The notes: a model not told the origin generated them from the sequence alone. Numbered from the stretch's first letter, positions 1 to 8,736 are shown. The stretch is 64,000 nt of DNA from Lentzea flava (GCF_014648475.1 NZ_BMRE01000026.1:52920-116919), one strand, 5' to 3'. Program-made: numbers and translations.

Positions 1-661
1 CCCGCGACAGCCGGAACGCGGCCATGGCCGCACCGAACCCGGAGTCGATGTTCACCACGGTGATGCCGGCCGCGCAGGACGCGTGCATGGCGAGCAACGC
101 GGTGATGCCCTCCAGCCCCGCGCCGTAGCCGGTGGACGTGGGAACCGCGACCACCGGGCAGGCCACCAGCCCGCCGATCGCACTGGCCAGAGCGCCTTCC
201 ATCCCGGCCACGACGATGACGGTGTCCGCGGCGCGCAGCCGGTCCTGCTCGGCGAGGAGCCGGTGCAGGCCCGCCACCCCCACGTCGGTGACGGTGGTGA
301 CGGTGAGACCCGCCGCGGTGGCGACGGCCGCGGCCTCGTGGGCAACAGGCTGGTCGGCGGTGCCGGCTGCGGCCACGACCACGGTGAACCCGACCGGTGC
401 GGCTGGGCGCCAGACGAGCAGGCGGGCCTGGGCGTCGTAGGTGCCGTTGCCCACCGCGTCGAGGACGGAGGCCGCTGTCGAGGCGTCGACGCGGGTGGCG
501 AGCACCGGGCCGGTGTTGTGCCGCAACAACGTCTGCGCGATCGAGGCGATCTCGGCGGCCGTCTTGCCGGTGCCGTAGATGACCTCGGGCAGGCCCTGGC
601 GGGCCTCTCGGGCGATGTCCACCCTGGCGAAGCCGAGATCGACCGCGTCGGATCCGGTCAT
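1..661 (-). CDS. larB: LarB, nickel-pincer nucleotide cofactor biosynthesis carboxylase/hydrolase (3' end cut by window edge)
   Basis: The N-terminal 220 residues are visible; the last part lies off the left edge. LarB carboxylates the pyridinium ring of nicotinic acid adenine dinucleotide and hydrolyses its phosphoanhydride bond, the first step in making the nickel-pincer cofactor of LarA. The family signature near the start (DLGFARVDIAREARQGLPEV, then YGTGKT) and the PurE-like C-terminal half (VVVAAAGTADQPVAHEAA, TSTGYGAG) are clear. The ATG overlaps the upstream kinase stop as ATGA, so translation is coupled. The start gives a short N-terminus; no better start exists in this frame without running deep into the kinase. 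LarC and LarE, needed to finish the cofactor, are not in the window and may follow to the left. Confidence 0.88.
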   Translation of the reverse strand, partial: MTGSDAVDLGFARVDIAREARQGLPEVIYGTGKTAAEIASIAQTLLRHNTGPVLATRVDASTAASVLDAVGNGTYDAQARLLVWRPAAPVGFTVVVAAAGTADQPVAHEAAAVATAAGLTVTTVTDVGVAGLHRLLAEQDRLRAADTVIVVAGMEGALASAIGGLVACPVVAVPTSTGYGAGLEGITALLAMHASCAAGITVVNIDSGFGAAMAAFRLSR

Positions 662-1785
662 GCCGCACCTCCTCGCGCTACGACGCCGGGCAGCTCCCGC
701 CCGATCTCCGCGAGCAACGCCGGCGCCCTGCCGATCGCGGCATCGAGACTCCCGGCACGATCCAGCAACGACCACGCACCGACCACGCCGATCTCGCGCA
801 GCCGTTCGGCGGAAAGCCGGACGTCACCGGCGACCACCACGACCGGCACACCGTGCCGCCGCGCCAGCGAGGCCACGCCGACCGGGGCCTTGCCGCGCAG
901 GCTCTGTTCGTCGAACCGCCCCTCGCCGACCACGACCAGCGACGCCTCCCGCATCGCCTCCGCAACGCCGAGCTCGTCGAGAACGAAGGACGCGCCCGCA
1001 ACACGCCGCGCACCGAGAGCCGCCAGAGCCGCGAAGCCGGTGCCACCAGCGGCACCCGCACCGGGCGCGGAGCTCAGGTCACGGCCGATCGCGGCAGCCA
1101 CCACCGAGGCGAACCGGCGCAGCCCTCGCTCCAGCACCTCCACGTCCCGCGGCGAAGCGCCCTTCTGCGGGCCGAACACGAAAGCGGCGCCGGCAGGTCC
1201 GGTCAACGGATTGTCCACATCGGACACGAGAGTCACGCGTGCCAGACGGAGCCGGAAGTCCAAGGTGGACAGATCGATGTGGGCCGCGGTCGTCAGAGCG
1301 GCACCTCCCGGACCCACCGGGACGCCGCGCGCGTCGGTGATGACGGCACCCAGGGCTCGCAGCAGGCCCGCTCCCCCGTCGGTGGTGGCGCTGCCGCCCA
1401 CGGCCAGCACGATGTCCAGGCAGCCGTGGTCGAGGGCGGCACGGATCAGTTCGCCCGTGCCGTGGCTGTCGGCCACGAGTGGTGCCGGGCGGCCCGGCAC
1501 CACGTCCAGGCCGCTCGCCCTGGCCATTTCGATCACGGCGCGGGCGCCTCGCACGGCGAACGCGGCACGCAGGGGACGGCCGGTGGGTCCGCTCACGTCG
1601 GCGTGCACCAACCGGTAGCCGACGCCGGCCAACGCGGCGAGAGTGCCCTCGCCGCCGTCCGCCACCGGTATCGTCACCGCGCATCCGCCCGCCGCGGTCA
1701 CGCCGACCGCCACGGCCGAGCTGGCCTCGGCCGCAGTGAGGCAGCCGCGGAACTTGTCCAGGCAGATCAGCACCGGGGCGGTCAT
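658..1785 (-). CDS. Glycerate kinase (GarK/GlxK family)
   Basis: A 375-residue protein, full length for the bacterial glycerate 2-kinase family, which phosphorylates D-glycerate to 2-phosphoglycerate. The N-terminus carries the family pattern (CLDKFRGCLTAAEASSAV, VADGGEGT), and the middle has the conserved glycine-rich stretch AVGGSATTDGGAGLLRALGA. The ATG at 1785 overlaps the LarA stop as ATGA, and the gene itself overlaps larB by 4 bases, so it sits inside a translationally coupled larA-kinase-larB run. The neighbours suggest it consumes a D-hydroxyacid made by the racemase, most simply D-glycerate; that is inference. The substrate could also be another short hydroxyacid, since the family is defined by sequence rather than by tested specificity here. 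Confidence 0.88.
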   Translation of the reverse strand: MTAPVLICLDKFRGCLTAAEASSAVAVGVTAAGGCAVTIPVADGGEGTLAALAGVGYRLVHADVSGPTGRPLRAAFAVRGARAVIEMARASGLDVVPGRPAPLVADSHGTGELIRAALDHGCLDIVLAVGGSATTDGGAGLLRALGAVITDARGVPVGPGGAALTTAAHIDLSTLDFRLRLARVTLVSDVDNPLTGPAGAAFVFGPQKGASPRDVEVLERGLRRFASVVAAAIGRDLSSAPGAGAAGGTGFAALAALGARRVAGASFVLDELGVAEAMREASLVVVGEGRFDEQSLRGKAPVGVASLARRHGVPVVVVAGDVRLSAERLREIGVVGAWSLLDRAGSLDAAIGRAPALLAEIGRELPGVVARGGAA

Positions 1786-3065
1786 CGCGGAGTCCCGGCG
1801 ACGTACGGAATCGTCTGCGGACCCTCTGGCAGCACGCACAAGCGGGCATCCGGGCCCGCCGACGCCAGAGCCTCGGCCACGAAAGAAGAGATGTCCGTGG
1901 TTTGGGAGAGGTGAGCACTGGCCAGGTCCGCGTCGCTGAGGTACGAGGTGTGCATGACGACCCGGCACGCGGACTGGATGCGGGCCTGGATCTGCACCTG
2001 CCACTGGTCGGGTTCGGTGACCGTGCGCGCGGAGATCGACTCGAACAGCTCGGCGGGCGAGCCGGCCGACGCCAGGACCGCCCGGTACGAACCGTGATCG
2101 GGGAAGCCGTCACGGCACTCCGCCGCGCACACGATCGTGCCGCCCGGCTTCACCACTTGGAAGGCCGCCGACATGCCCTTCACCGACTGGTACAGGTTCT
2201 GGTCCAGCGGATAGCCGGAGTTGGTCGTCACCACCACGTCGAACAGGTGCGGCACCGGCTGCATCGCGACGCCGCGTGCGGTGCGCACGGCCGAAGCGTG
2301 CATCTCGAGCAGGTCGCCGCCGAACGCCGCCACGACCTCCTTGTCCTGGTTCAGGACCACGTCGAAGCCGAACGTCACGCCGGTGGCGGCCGCGATGGCG
2401 CGCACGTCGTCGTGCACCGGGTTGCCCTCGATGATCCCCCACGCCGCCTGCGGGTGACCGATCCGGCGGGCGTCGTGCAGCACCAGCACGGTTTCCAGCG
2501 CCGCGAGACCGGGTGCGACCAGCTTCGGGCCTCCCGAGAAGCCGGCGAAGAAGTGCGGTTCGACGAAACCGGTGGTGATGCGGACGTCCGCATCGACCCA
2601 TTCGCTGTTCAGCCACACCGGCACGGAAGCACCGAGCTCACCCATCCACGTCAGGCTGCTCCGGTCACGCGCGTCGTGGTTGACGATCCGGACCGAGTCG
2701 ACGACCGCGTCACCGAACATCTCGCGCAGCTCGGCCGGGGAGTTGCCCCGGTGCGTGCCGGTCGCGACCAGCACCACGACGTCGTCGAGGTCGACCAGGC
2801 CGTCGAGCTCCTCCAGGATCGCCGGGATCATCAGGTGGCGCGGCTGCGGGCGCGTGCCGTCGCAGGCCGAGATCGCCACGGTCTGGCCACGACGCACGCG
2901 CTCGCGCAGCGGCGGGCCTGCGACCGGAGCACGTAACGCCTTGCGGAGGATCTCCTGCGGTGGTGCGGAAACCGGGTGGTGGCGAGGAGTCACGACCGTG
3001 GTCACCGCCGGATCGCACAGCAGGTCCAGGCCAGTCTCGCCGTAAGCCAGTCGAACCTTTTCCAT
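1782..3065 (-). CDS. larA: LarA-type nickel-pincer 2-hydroxyacid racemase/epimerase
   Basis: A 427-residue LarA superfamily protein. All four catalytic residues of the characterised lactate racemase (H108, H174, K184, H200) are present with a constant offset of three: H105 in ATGTHRG, H171 in FVEPHFF, K181 in GGPKL (the lysine that holds the pincer cofactor) and H197 in VLVLHD. LarA enzymes interconvert D- and L-2-hydroxyacids by hydride transfer through a nickel-pincer nucleotide. The start at 3065 overlaps the lactonase stop (TGATG). Sitting between fucose-pathway genes that would yield L-lactate (or L-glycerate from L-galactose) and a glycerate kinase, it probably racemises that product. 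The family includes lactate, glycerate-like, malate and sugar-acid enzymes, so the exact substrate is open. Confidence 0.9.
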   Translation of the reverse strand: MEKVRLAYGETGLDLLCDPAVTTVVTPRHHPVSAPPQEILRKALRAPVAGPPLRERVRRGQTVAISACDGTRPQPRHLMIPAILEELDGLVDLDDVVVLVATGTHRGNSPAELREMFGDAVVDSVRIVNHDARDRSSLTWMGELGASVPVWLNSEWVDADVRITTGFVEPHFFAGFSGGPKLVAPGLAALETVLVLHDARRIGHPQAAWGIIEGNPVHDDVRAIAAATGVTFGFDVVLNQDKEVVAAFGGDLLEMHASAVRTARGVAMQPVPHLFDVVVTTNSGYPLDQNLYQSVKGMSAAFQVVKPGGTIVCAAECRDGFPDHGSYRAVLASAGSPAELFESISARTVTEPDQWQVQIQARIQSACRVVMHTSYLSDADLASAHLSQTTDISSFVAEALASAGPDARLCVLPEGPQTIPYVAGTPR

Positions 3066-3895
3066 CAGCGAGTTCCCAACCCGTAGACGCGGGCCGCCGT
3101 GCCACCGAAGAGCTCGGAGCGCTCGGCGGCGGACAGACCGGAGCACAGAGCCGAAGCCGCGTCGAAGACCTCGGAGTAGGAGGCGGCGAGCAGACACACG
3201 GGCCAGTCCGAACCGACCATCAACCGGTCCGGCCCGAACGCCGCCAGGGCAACGTCCACGTAGGGCTTCAGCGCGTCGACGGACCACTCCGGACCGGCCT
3301 CGGTGACGAGACCGGACAGCTTGGCGGTCACGTTCGGTTCCGCGGCCAGCGCCGCGAGGTGGGTGGCCCAGGGTTCGACCAGACCACCGGCGATGTCCGG
3401 TTTGGACAGATGGTCCAGCACGAACACCATGTCCGGCACCGCCCGCACCGCCATCAGCGCCGCGGGGAGCTGATGTGGACGGGTCAGCACGTCGTACACG
3501 AGCCCGGCGTCGCGCACCGCACGCAGCCCGGCGATCACGTCGGGACGCATCAGCCAGTCCGGGTCGGGCTCGGACTGCACCAGGTGCCGGATGCCCACCA
3601 GCCGGTCGCCACCAGGACCCGACCGCAACCGGTCGAGCTGCTCGGCGACGTCGGGCGCGGTCAGGTCGACCCACCCGACAACGCCCGCCACGAGGTCGGA
3701 TTCGACGGCGAGGAACTCCGCCGTCTCGTCGATGTCGTTCAGCACCTGGACCAGCACGGTGGCGTCCACGCCCGCCGGTTCGGCCACCGCACGCAGGTCC
3801 GCGGGCGAGAACGAACGGCGGATCGGGCCGGACAGCCAGTCCTGCGGCCGGGCAGCGAGATCCCACAGGTGGTGGTGGGCGTCGATCCGGCGCAT
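3065..3895 (-). CDS. Amidohydrolase, probable L-fucono-1,5-lactonase (COG3618)
   Basis: A 276-residue TIM-barrel amidohydrolase of the COG3618 group, which contains L-fucono-1,5-lactonase and pyrone-dicarboxylate lactonase. The N-terminal metal/active-site strand RIDAHHHLWD and the C-terminal GSDWPVCLL motif are both present, and the length matches the family. In the pathway it would open the lactone formed by the fucose dehydrogenase to give L-fuconate. The ATG at 3895 forms TGATG with the end of the FAH-family gene; a GTG one codon earlier is an alternative start. The assignment to fuconolactone rests on the complete fucose pathway around it, since the sequence family alone also covers rhamnono- and other sugar lactones. 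Confidence 0.82.
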   Translation of the reverse strand: MRRIDAHHHLWDLAARPQDWLSGPIRRSFSPADLRAVAEPAGVDATVLVQVLNDIDETAEFLAVESDLVAGVVGWVDLTAPDVAEQLDRLRSGPGGDRLVGIRHLVQSEPDPDWLMRPDVIAGLRAVRDAGLVYDVLTRPHQLPAALMAVRAVPDMVFVLDHLSKPDIAGGLVEPWATHLAALAAEPNVTAKLSGLVTEAGPEWSVDALKPYVDVALAAFGPDRLMVGSDWPVCLLAASYSEVFDAASALCSGLSAAERSELFGGTAARVYGLGTR

Positions 3896-4740
3896 CACGC
3901 CTGCCCGATCCGCTGCCGCTGCGCACCCAGACGGTCGATGCTGAGCTCGACCGTGTCACCCTCGCGCAGGTACTCGAAGTCGTTGACGCCGAGCGCCACC
4001 CCCGCGGGCGTGCCCGTGTTCACCACGTCACCGGGCTCGAGCACCATGAACTGGCTGAGGTACCAGATGATGTGGTGCACCCCGAAGAGCATGTTCTTGG
4101 TGTTGCCGTCCTGCCGGAGCTCGCCGTTCACGCTCAGCTTCAGGCCGAGTGCCTGCGGGTCGCCCACCTCGTCCGCGGTGACGAGCCACGGCCCCAGCGG
4201 GTTGAACGTCTCGCAGGACTTGCCCTTCGTCCACTGGCCGCCGCGCTCGATCTGGAACTCGCGTTCGCTGACGTCGTTGGAGATCGCGTAGCCGGCGATC
4301 ACCGCCGCCGCGTGCTGCGGGCTCTCCAGGTATCGCGCGGTGTCCCCGAGCACGACGGCCAGCTCCACCTCGTAGTCGGTCTTCACGCTCTTCCTGGGCA
4401 CCAGCACCGTGTCGTTCGGCCCGATGACGGTGTTGGTGTTCTTCATGAACACCACGGGTTCGCTGGGCGGTTCCGCCGACGTCTCCGCCGCGTGGTCGGA
4501 GTAGTTGAGCCCGATGCACACCAGGGCACCGGGACGGGCGACGGGCGCGCCGATCCGCAGCCCCGAGGCGTCCAGCTCCGGCAGACCGCTCAGGGCGTCG
4601 CGCACCCGCGCGACACCACCGTCCGCCAGGAAGTCGCCGTTGATCTCACTCGTCACCGCGCGCAGATCGCGCACGCGACCGGCGTCGTCCAGCACCGCGG
4701 GAACCTCGGCGCCGGGGTCGCCCACACGCAGCAGGCGCAT
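3895..4740 (-). CDS. Fumarylacetoacetate hydrolase family, probable 2,4-diketo-3-deoxy-L-fuconate hydrolase
   Basis: A 281-residue FAH-family protein. It has the metal-binding acidic run of the family (KTDYEVELAVVLG), the signature ICIGLNYSDHAAET-like stretch (VCIGLNYSDHAAET), DVSEREFQIERGG, and the C-terminal PGDVVNTGTPAGVALG. These segments resemble 2,4-diketo-3-deoxy-L-fuconate hydrolase, which splits its substrate into pyruvate and L-lactate, more than ordinary fumarylacetoacetase. It is followed with a 1-base overlap by the lactonase and preceded at 31 bp by the aldo/keto reductase in the same operon. Related enzymes act on acylpyruvates or ureidoglycolate, but the neighbours (SDR 2-keto-3-deoxyfuconate dehydrogenase, fuconate dehydratase) favour the fucose role. 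Confidence 0.85.
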   Translation of the reverse strand: MRLLRVGDPGAEVPAVLDDAGRVRDLRAVTSEINGDFLADGGVARVRDALSGLPELDASGLRIGAPVARPGALVCIGLNYSDHAAETSAEPPSEPVVFMKNTNTVIGPNDTVLVPRKSVKTDYEVELAVVLGDTARYLESPQHAAAVIAGYAISNDVSEREFQIERGGQWTKGKSCETFNPLGPWLVTADEVGDPQALGLKLSVNGELRQDGNTKNMLFGVHHIIWYLSQFMVLEPGDVVNTGTPAGVALGVNDFEYLREGDTVELSIDRLGAQRQRIGQA

Positions 4741-4771
4741 TGCCTACCTCACTCTGTTCTCGTCAGCGGGA

Positions 4772-5734
4772 TCACGGAGTCGGCACACCGGCCGCGAGCA
4801 GTCCTTCGGCACGCAGGTCAGCCCACAGCTCCGGCGGCGGAGGCGCGGCGAAGGCCGCCACGTTCGCGGTGAGCTCGGCTTCGGTGCGAGCCCCGATCAG
4901 CGCGCCGGTCACCGCCGGGTGCCCGAACGGGAACCACAGCGCGGCGGCCGGCAGCGTCGTGCCGTGCCGGGCGCACACCGCGGCGATCCGCCTGGCGCGG
5001 CCGACCACGTCCGCCGGTGCGGTCCGGTAGTCGTAGGTGGCGTCGTCCGGCACGTCGTGGCGCGCCAGCAGACCGGAGTTGAACAACCCGGCGGCGAGCA
5101 CGTCGACCCCGCGCTCGGCGCACAACGGGAGGAGCTCGTCCAGCGCGGGCTGTTCCAGCAACGTGTACCGGCCGGCGAGCAGAATCGTGTCCACAGAGGA
5201 CTCGCGCACGAACCGGGCGAGCATCTGCCACTGGTTCATCCCGGCCCCGATCGCGCCGATGACGCCCTGCTCGCGCAGTTCCGCCAGCGCGGGCAACGCC
5301 TCGCCGAAGGCCTCGTCCCAGTGGTCGTCCGGGTCGTGCAGGTAGACCACGTCCACCCGGTCGAGCCCGAGCCGTTCGAGCGACGACTCCAGGCTCCTCC
5401 GCACGCCGTCCGCGCTGAAGTCCCACACGCGGCGCCATCGGGCCGGAACCGCGAACCCGTCGTCGTCGAGCCGATCCGCTCCGGACGGGTCGGGCACGAG
5501 CAGCCTGCCCACCTTGGTGGACAACACGAACTCGTCGCGAGGGCGGTCCTTCAGCGCCGCGCCGAGCCGCTTCTCCGCGAGCCCGAGCCCGTAGTGCGGT
5601 GCGGTGTCGAAGATCCGGATTCCGGCCTCCCACGCCGCGTCGACCACGGCACGGGCCTCGCGGTCGGTCACCTCGGCGTAGAGGTTGCCCAGCGGTGAGG
5701 TGCCGAGTCCCAGCCTGCTCAGGACGTCAGCCAC
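4772..5734 (-). CDS. Aldo/keto reductase, probable L-fucose (D-threo-aldose) 1-dehydrogenase
   Basis: A 320-residue aldo/keto reductase, the usual length for D-threo-aldose/L-fucose dehydrogenases. The catalytic tetrad is visible: D and Y in FDTAPHYG, K in LSTKVGR and H in VVYLHDPDDHW. The enzyme would oxidise L-fucose (also L-galactose and D-arabinose, which share the threo configuration) to the 1,5-lactone, the first step of the non-phosphorylating pathway. The start is GTG at 5734, overlapping the end of the SDR gene by 8 bases with a GAGG-like site inside that gene. Other AKRs of this group act on pyridoxal; the full fucose gene set around it makes the sugar dehydrogenase reading much more likely. 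Confidence 0.85.
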   Translation of the reverse strand: MADVLSRLGLGTSPLGNLYAEVTDREARAVVDAAWEAGIRIFDTAPHYGLGLAEKRLGAALKDRPRDEFVLSTKVGRLLVPDPSGADRLDDDGFAVPARWRRVWDFSADGVRRSLESSLERLGLDRVDVVYLHDPDDHWDEAFGEALPALAELREQGVIGAIGAGMNQWQMLARFVRESSVDTILLAGRYTLLEQPALDELLPLCAERGVDVLAAGLFNSGLLARHDVPDDATYDYRTAPADVVGRARRIAAVCARHGTTLPAAALWFPFGHPAVTGALIGARTEAELTANVAAFAAPPPPELWADLRAEGLLAAGVPTP

Positions 5735-6479
5735 GGGGACGCAACCTCAGCCCGTCCATGCCACCGTCGACGGCGAGCACGGTTCCGGTGGTGGAACCCG
5801 ACAACGGGCTCGCGAGGTACGCGATCGCCCCGGCGACCTCGTCGGCGCTGACCAACCGGCCGTGCGGCTGCCTGGCCTCCAGCGCCGCGCGCTCGGCAGC
5901 CGGATCCGGTGCCGAGTCGAGCAACCGCTGCACCCACGGCGTGTCGGCGGTGCCGGGCGCGACCGCGTTCACCCTGATGCCCTCGCGGACGTGGTCGGCT
6001 GCAAGAGCACGGGTCAGCGCGTGCACCGCGCCTTTGCTCGCCGAGTACACGGCCCGCTGCGGCAGACCCGCGGTGGCCGCGATGGAGCCGGTGTTCACGA
6101 TGGCGGCGGCACGGGACTTCCGCAGGTGCGGTAACGCCGCGCGCGCCACCCTGGCCATCCCGACCACGTTGACGTTCAACACCTTCAGCCACTCGTCATC
6201 GGTCGCAGCGCTCACGTCGCCCTGCGCACCGATGCCCGCGTTGTTGATCACGATGTCGAGGCCGCCGAAGTGCGCGACCACCGCGTCCACCGCATCGCGG
6301 ACGCTCTGGTCGTCCGTGACGTCCGCTCGCACGAAGAGCATGCCGTCCGGCAGATCGTTCGCCGCGAGGTCGAGCACGGCGACCCGCGCACCGCGGCCGG
6401 ACAACAGCTCGGCCGTGCTCCGGCCGATGCCCGAGCCGCCGCCGGTGACCAGCGCCACCAGCCCGTCGAAGTCAGCCAT
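5727..6479 (-). CDS. Short-chain dehydrogenase, probable 2-keto-3-deoxy-L-fuconate dehydrogenase
   Basis: A 250-residue classical SDR. The dinucleotide motif TGGGSGIG lies at residues 12-19, NNAGIG near 90, the catalytic Ser in VNTGSIA and the YSASK pair further on, so the active site is intact. It would oxidise the C4 hydroxyl of 2-keto-3-deoxy-L-fuconate to the 2,4-diketo acid with NAD+. The ATG at 6479 is chosen because it directly precedes the Rossmann motif; longer reading frames upstream run into the GntR gene and have no homology. The operon continues with overlap into the aldo/keto reductase. SDR specificity cannot be read from sequence, so the function rests on the pathway context. 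Confidence 0.83.
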   Translation of the reverse strand: MADFDGLVALVTGGGSGIGRSTAELLSGRGARVAVLDLAANDLPDGMLFVRADVTDDQSVRDAVDAVVAHFGGLDIVINNAGIGAQGDVSAATDDEWLKVLNVNVVGMARVARAALPHLRKSRAAAIVNTGSIAATAGLPQRAVYSASKGAVHALTRALAADHVREGIRVNAVAPGTADTPWVQRLLDSAPDPAAERAALEARQPHGRLVSADEVAGAIAYLASPLSGSTTGTVLAVDGGMDGLRLRPRG

Positions 6480-6570
6480 GATCAGTCGCTCCGTTCGTCG
6501 GTTGCTTGCCGGGTGAGCGCACGCCGCACAGGCGGAACCCCTGTCCGCCAACGGATGCACGCCGATAGAC

Positions 6571-7338
6571 CTAACGGTCGAGACGGCCGGGCTCTCCTGC
6601 GTCGCTGCGGCGCACGAGCCAGGCCTCGGTGATGTGGGTGAACATGGCTTCCGCCGCACCGGCCGCATCGCCTGCCGCGATGCGTTCGCAGATCAGGCGG
6701 TGCCCGCGGTTCGACGCCGCGCACAGGTCGCGATCGGTGCGGCCGGTGTAGCGGGCGGTGTGGAAGACCTGGCTTTCCAGCGCTCGCACCACACCTCTCG
6801 CGATGCGGTTGCCGGAAGCTCGCATGATCGTGTCGTGGAACGCGTGGTCGTACTCGCGGTAGGCGACCGGATCGTGCAGCACCTGCTCCATGCGGTCGAC
6901 GAGATCACGAAGCGCCGCAACGGTTTCCGCATCGGCGGTGCGGGCGGCGACCTGCGCCATGTCCGATTCCAGCAACCGGCGCGTGACCACCAGGTCGTCC
7001 AGCACGCCCAGCGTCTCGTCCTCGGCGACGACCGCGCCCAGGACGAGCTCGTCGAGCATGTTCCACATCGACGGCGGGGTGACCATCGTGCCCGCACCCT
7101 GCCGCACCTGGACCAAACCCTTCTCCTGCAGCACTTTCATCGCTTCGCGGATGACGGTCCTGCTCACCGAGAAGGACTCGCACAACGCGGGTTCCGGCGG
7201 CAGCGACGTTCCGGGAGCGTGCTCACCGCGCACGATGCGGCCCACGAGCTCGGTCGTGATCGCCCCGGTCAGGTTCATCGGCCGGCGCGCCCAGCTCGGG
7301 GCTTCCGGTGCGCTGGGCCGCTGGCCTGGTGCAGTCAT
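6571..7338 (-). CDS. GntR-family (FadR subfamily) transcriptional regulator of the fucose operon
   Basis: A 255-residue regulator with an N-terminal winged helix (about residues 22-85, recognition region SFSVSRTVIREAMKVLQEKG) and a C-terminal all-helical FCD ligand domain with the D...H...H metal pattern (YDHAFHD). It is the first gene of the minus-strand operon and diverges from the ABC importer. The 118 bp between them hold a 27-base element that recurs almost unchanged beside the paralogous regulator at 35.4 kb. The two proteins are nearly identical in the DNA-binding helix, so both probably bind both sites. FadR-type regulators usually release DNA on binding a carboxylate ligand, so a sugar acid such as L-fuconate is a plausible inducer (inference). 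Confidence 0.9.
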   Translation of the reverse strand: MTAPGQRPSAPEAPSWARRPMNLTGAITTELVGRIVRGEHAPGTSLPPEPALCESFSVSRTVIREAMKVLQEKGLVQVRQGAGTMVTPPSMWNMLDELVLGAVVAEDETLGVLDDLVVTRRLLESDMAQVAARTADAETVAALRDLVDRMEQVLHDPVAYREYDHAFHDTIMRASGNRIARGVVRALESQVFHTARYTGRTDRDLCAASNRGHRLICERIAAGDAAGAAEAMFTHITEAWLVRRSDAGEPGRLDR

Positions 7339-7365
7339 GGCGGGGAGTGTACCGTCAAACAGGCG

Positions 7366-7392
7366 TTGACGTAATACGTCATACGAATTACG
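7366..7392. promoter_or_regulatory. GntR operator overlapping the promoter of the ABC importer operon
   Basis: A TTGACG -35 hexamer (7366-7371) is followed after 17 bp by TACGTT (7389-7394). The spacer holds ACGTCATACGA (core CGT-ATG-ACG on the other strand), flanked by GTAAT/ATTAC arms. 22 of the 27 bases are repeated at 36167-36193 in the same relation to a -35 hexamer. It lies 28 bp before the regulator's start on one side and 65 bp before the lipoprotein start on the other, so it can control both directions. Confidence 0.75.
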
Positions 7393-7456
7393 TTCAGCCC
7401 CACCTCGTCGGGCCTCTCACCGCGCCCGGCCACCGTCTCTCGGGAAGTGAGCAGCG

Positions 7457-8731
7457 ATGAAGCAGCGCACACCATGGACTGCCGCCCTCGTGGTGGGGCT
7501 GGCGTTGACCGCCGCCGGGTGCGGAAGCGCGTCAGGGCCCGGCAACTCGTCCGGCGGTTCGAGCGACAAACTCGTGGTCTGGGACTGGAAGTCGGGCGAC
7601 GCGAAGGCGGCCGGCTACGTCCAGAAGGCGAAGGAGGACTTCGCCAAGAAGCACCCCGGCGTCACCGTCGAGTTCGTGGCCCAGCCCTTCGACCAGTACT
7701 ACACCCTGCTCGGCGCGGCCATCCAGTCCGGCAAGGGACCCGACGTCATCCTGTTCAACGGCGGCGGGCAGATCCGCGACCGGTCCGACGCGCTCGCCCC
7801 GCTGGACTCCTACGTCGCCGACGACAAACAGCGGCTCGCCGGGTGGGACGCGTTCACCAAGGGCGGCAAGATCTACGCGGAACCGGTGACGCTGCAGGGC
7901 CACCCGATCTACTACAACAAGGACCTCTACCAGAAAGCCGGCCTCAACCCCGACGCTCCCGCCAAGACGCTGGACGAGTTCATCCGCAACTGCGGTGTCA
8001 TCACCCAGAAGACCGGCGCGAAGTGCTTCTCGCTGGGCAACAAGGAAGGCGTCGGCATCCAGTTCTGGCTGTCCGCCCTGGGTTCCGCGGTGCTGACGCC
8101 GCAGGAGTACGACGACTGGATCGCGGGCAAGCGCAACTGGTCCTCGCCGGACGTCAAGAAGATCTTCGAGCTCTGGAAGCAGGCCGGTGACACCGGGCTG
8201 AACACCGACGGCGCCAACTCCACCGCGATGTTCAACGACGCGTTCGCGTCCTTCAACTCCGGCAAGGCCGCCAACATCATCGGCCTGATGTCGGACGTCG
8301 GGCACTGGAAGGACTTCGCCGAGTTCCTCACCCCGGAGAAGGTCGGTGTCACGGTCGCGCCCCAGGTCAACCCGGCGGCAAAGCCGAGCCTGCCCTACGA
8401 CGGCGGCATCGGGTACGCCGTCGCGAAGTGGACGAAGGACCAGAAGCTCGCCGCGGACCTGGTGCGGTCGCTGACCTCGACCGACGCGCTCAAGGCGTTC
8501 TTCGTGGACGGCGGCGCGATCGCCTCGGACACCACGATCGACACCTCCGCGGGCGGCCCGGCCGTCAAGACGATCGTGTCCGACGTGAAGAACGGCAAGC
8601 CCGCCCTGCACGTCGCGCTGGGGTCCAAGACGGTCGACCTCATGGGCCGTCTCTCCCAGCAGCTGCTCAGCGGCTCGATCACGGTGGACGAGGTGCTGCA
8701 GCAGCTGGCCGCCTCCGACAAGACGGGCTGA
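7457..8731 (+). CDS. ABC transporter sugar-binding lipoprotein (MalE/COG1653 type)
   Basis: A 424-residue solute-binding protein. Residues 1-21 form a lipoprotein signal with the lipobox LTAAGC, so the protein is anchored outside the membrane. The rest is the extracellular-binding family 1 fold of carbohydrate ABC importers. It is followed 5 bp later by two inner-membrane permeases, and then by a dehydratase and a mutarotase. No ATPase is encoded; actinomycete importers of this CUT1 type usually borrow a shared MsiK-like ATPase. CUT1 systems generally take oligosaccharides or glycosides, so this one may import a fucose- or galactose-containing oligosaccharide, while the RbsBAC system further on takes the monosaccharide. 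The operator at 7366-7392 controls it. Confidence 0.9.
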   Translation: MKQRTPWTAALVVGLALTAAGCGSASGPGNSSGGSSDKLVVWDWKSGDAKAAGYVQKAKEDFAKKHPGVTVEFVAQPFDQYYTLLGAAIQSGKGPDVILFNGGGQIRDRSDALAPLDSYVADDKQRLAGWDAFTKGGKIYAEPVTLQGHPIYYNKDLYQKAGLNPDAPAKTLDEFIRNCGVITQKTGAKCFSLGNKEGVGIQFWLSALGSAVLTPQEYDDWIAGKRNWSSPDVKKIFELWKQAGDTGLNTDGANSTAMFNDAFASFNSGKAANIIGLMSDVGHWKDFAEFLTPEKVGVTVAPQVNPAAKPSLPYDGGIGYAVAKWTKDQKLAADLVRSLTSTDALKAFFVDGGAIASDTTIDTSAGGPAVKTIVSDVKNGKPALHVALGSKTVDLMGRLSQQLLSGSITVDEVLQQLAASDKTG

Positions 8732-8736
8732 CCGGC

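Noticed and set aside
83..1914. Long plus-strand reading frames opposite larB and the glycerate kinase (511 and 353 codons)
   Set aside because: They are Arg/Pro/Ala-rich shadows of clear minus-strand families in GC-rich DNA and show no motif.
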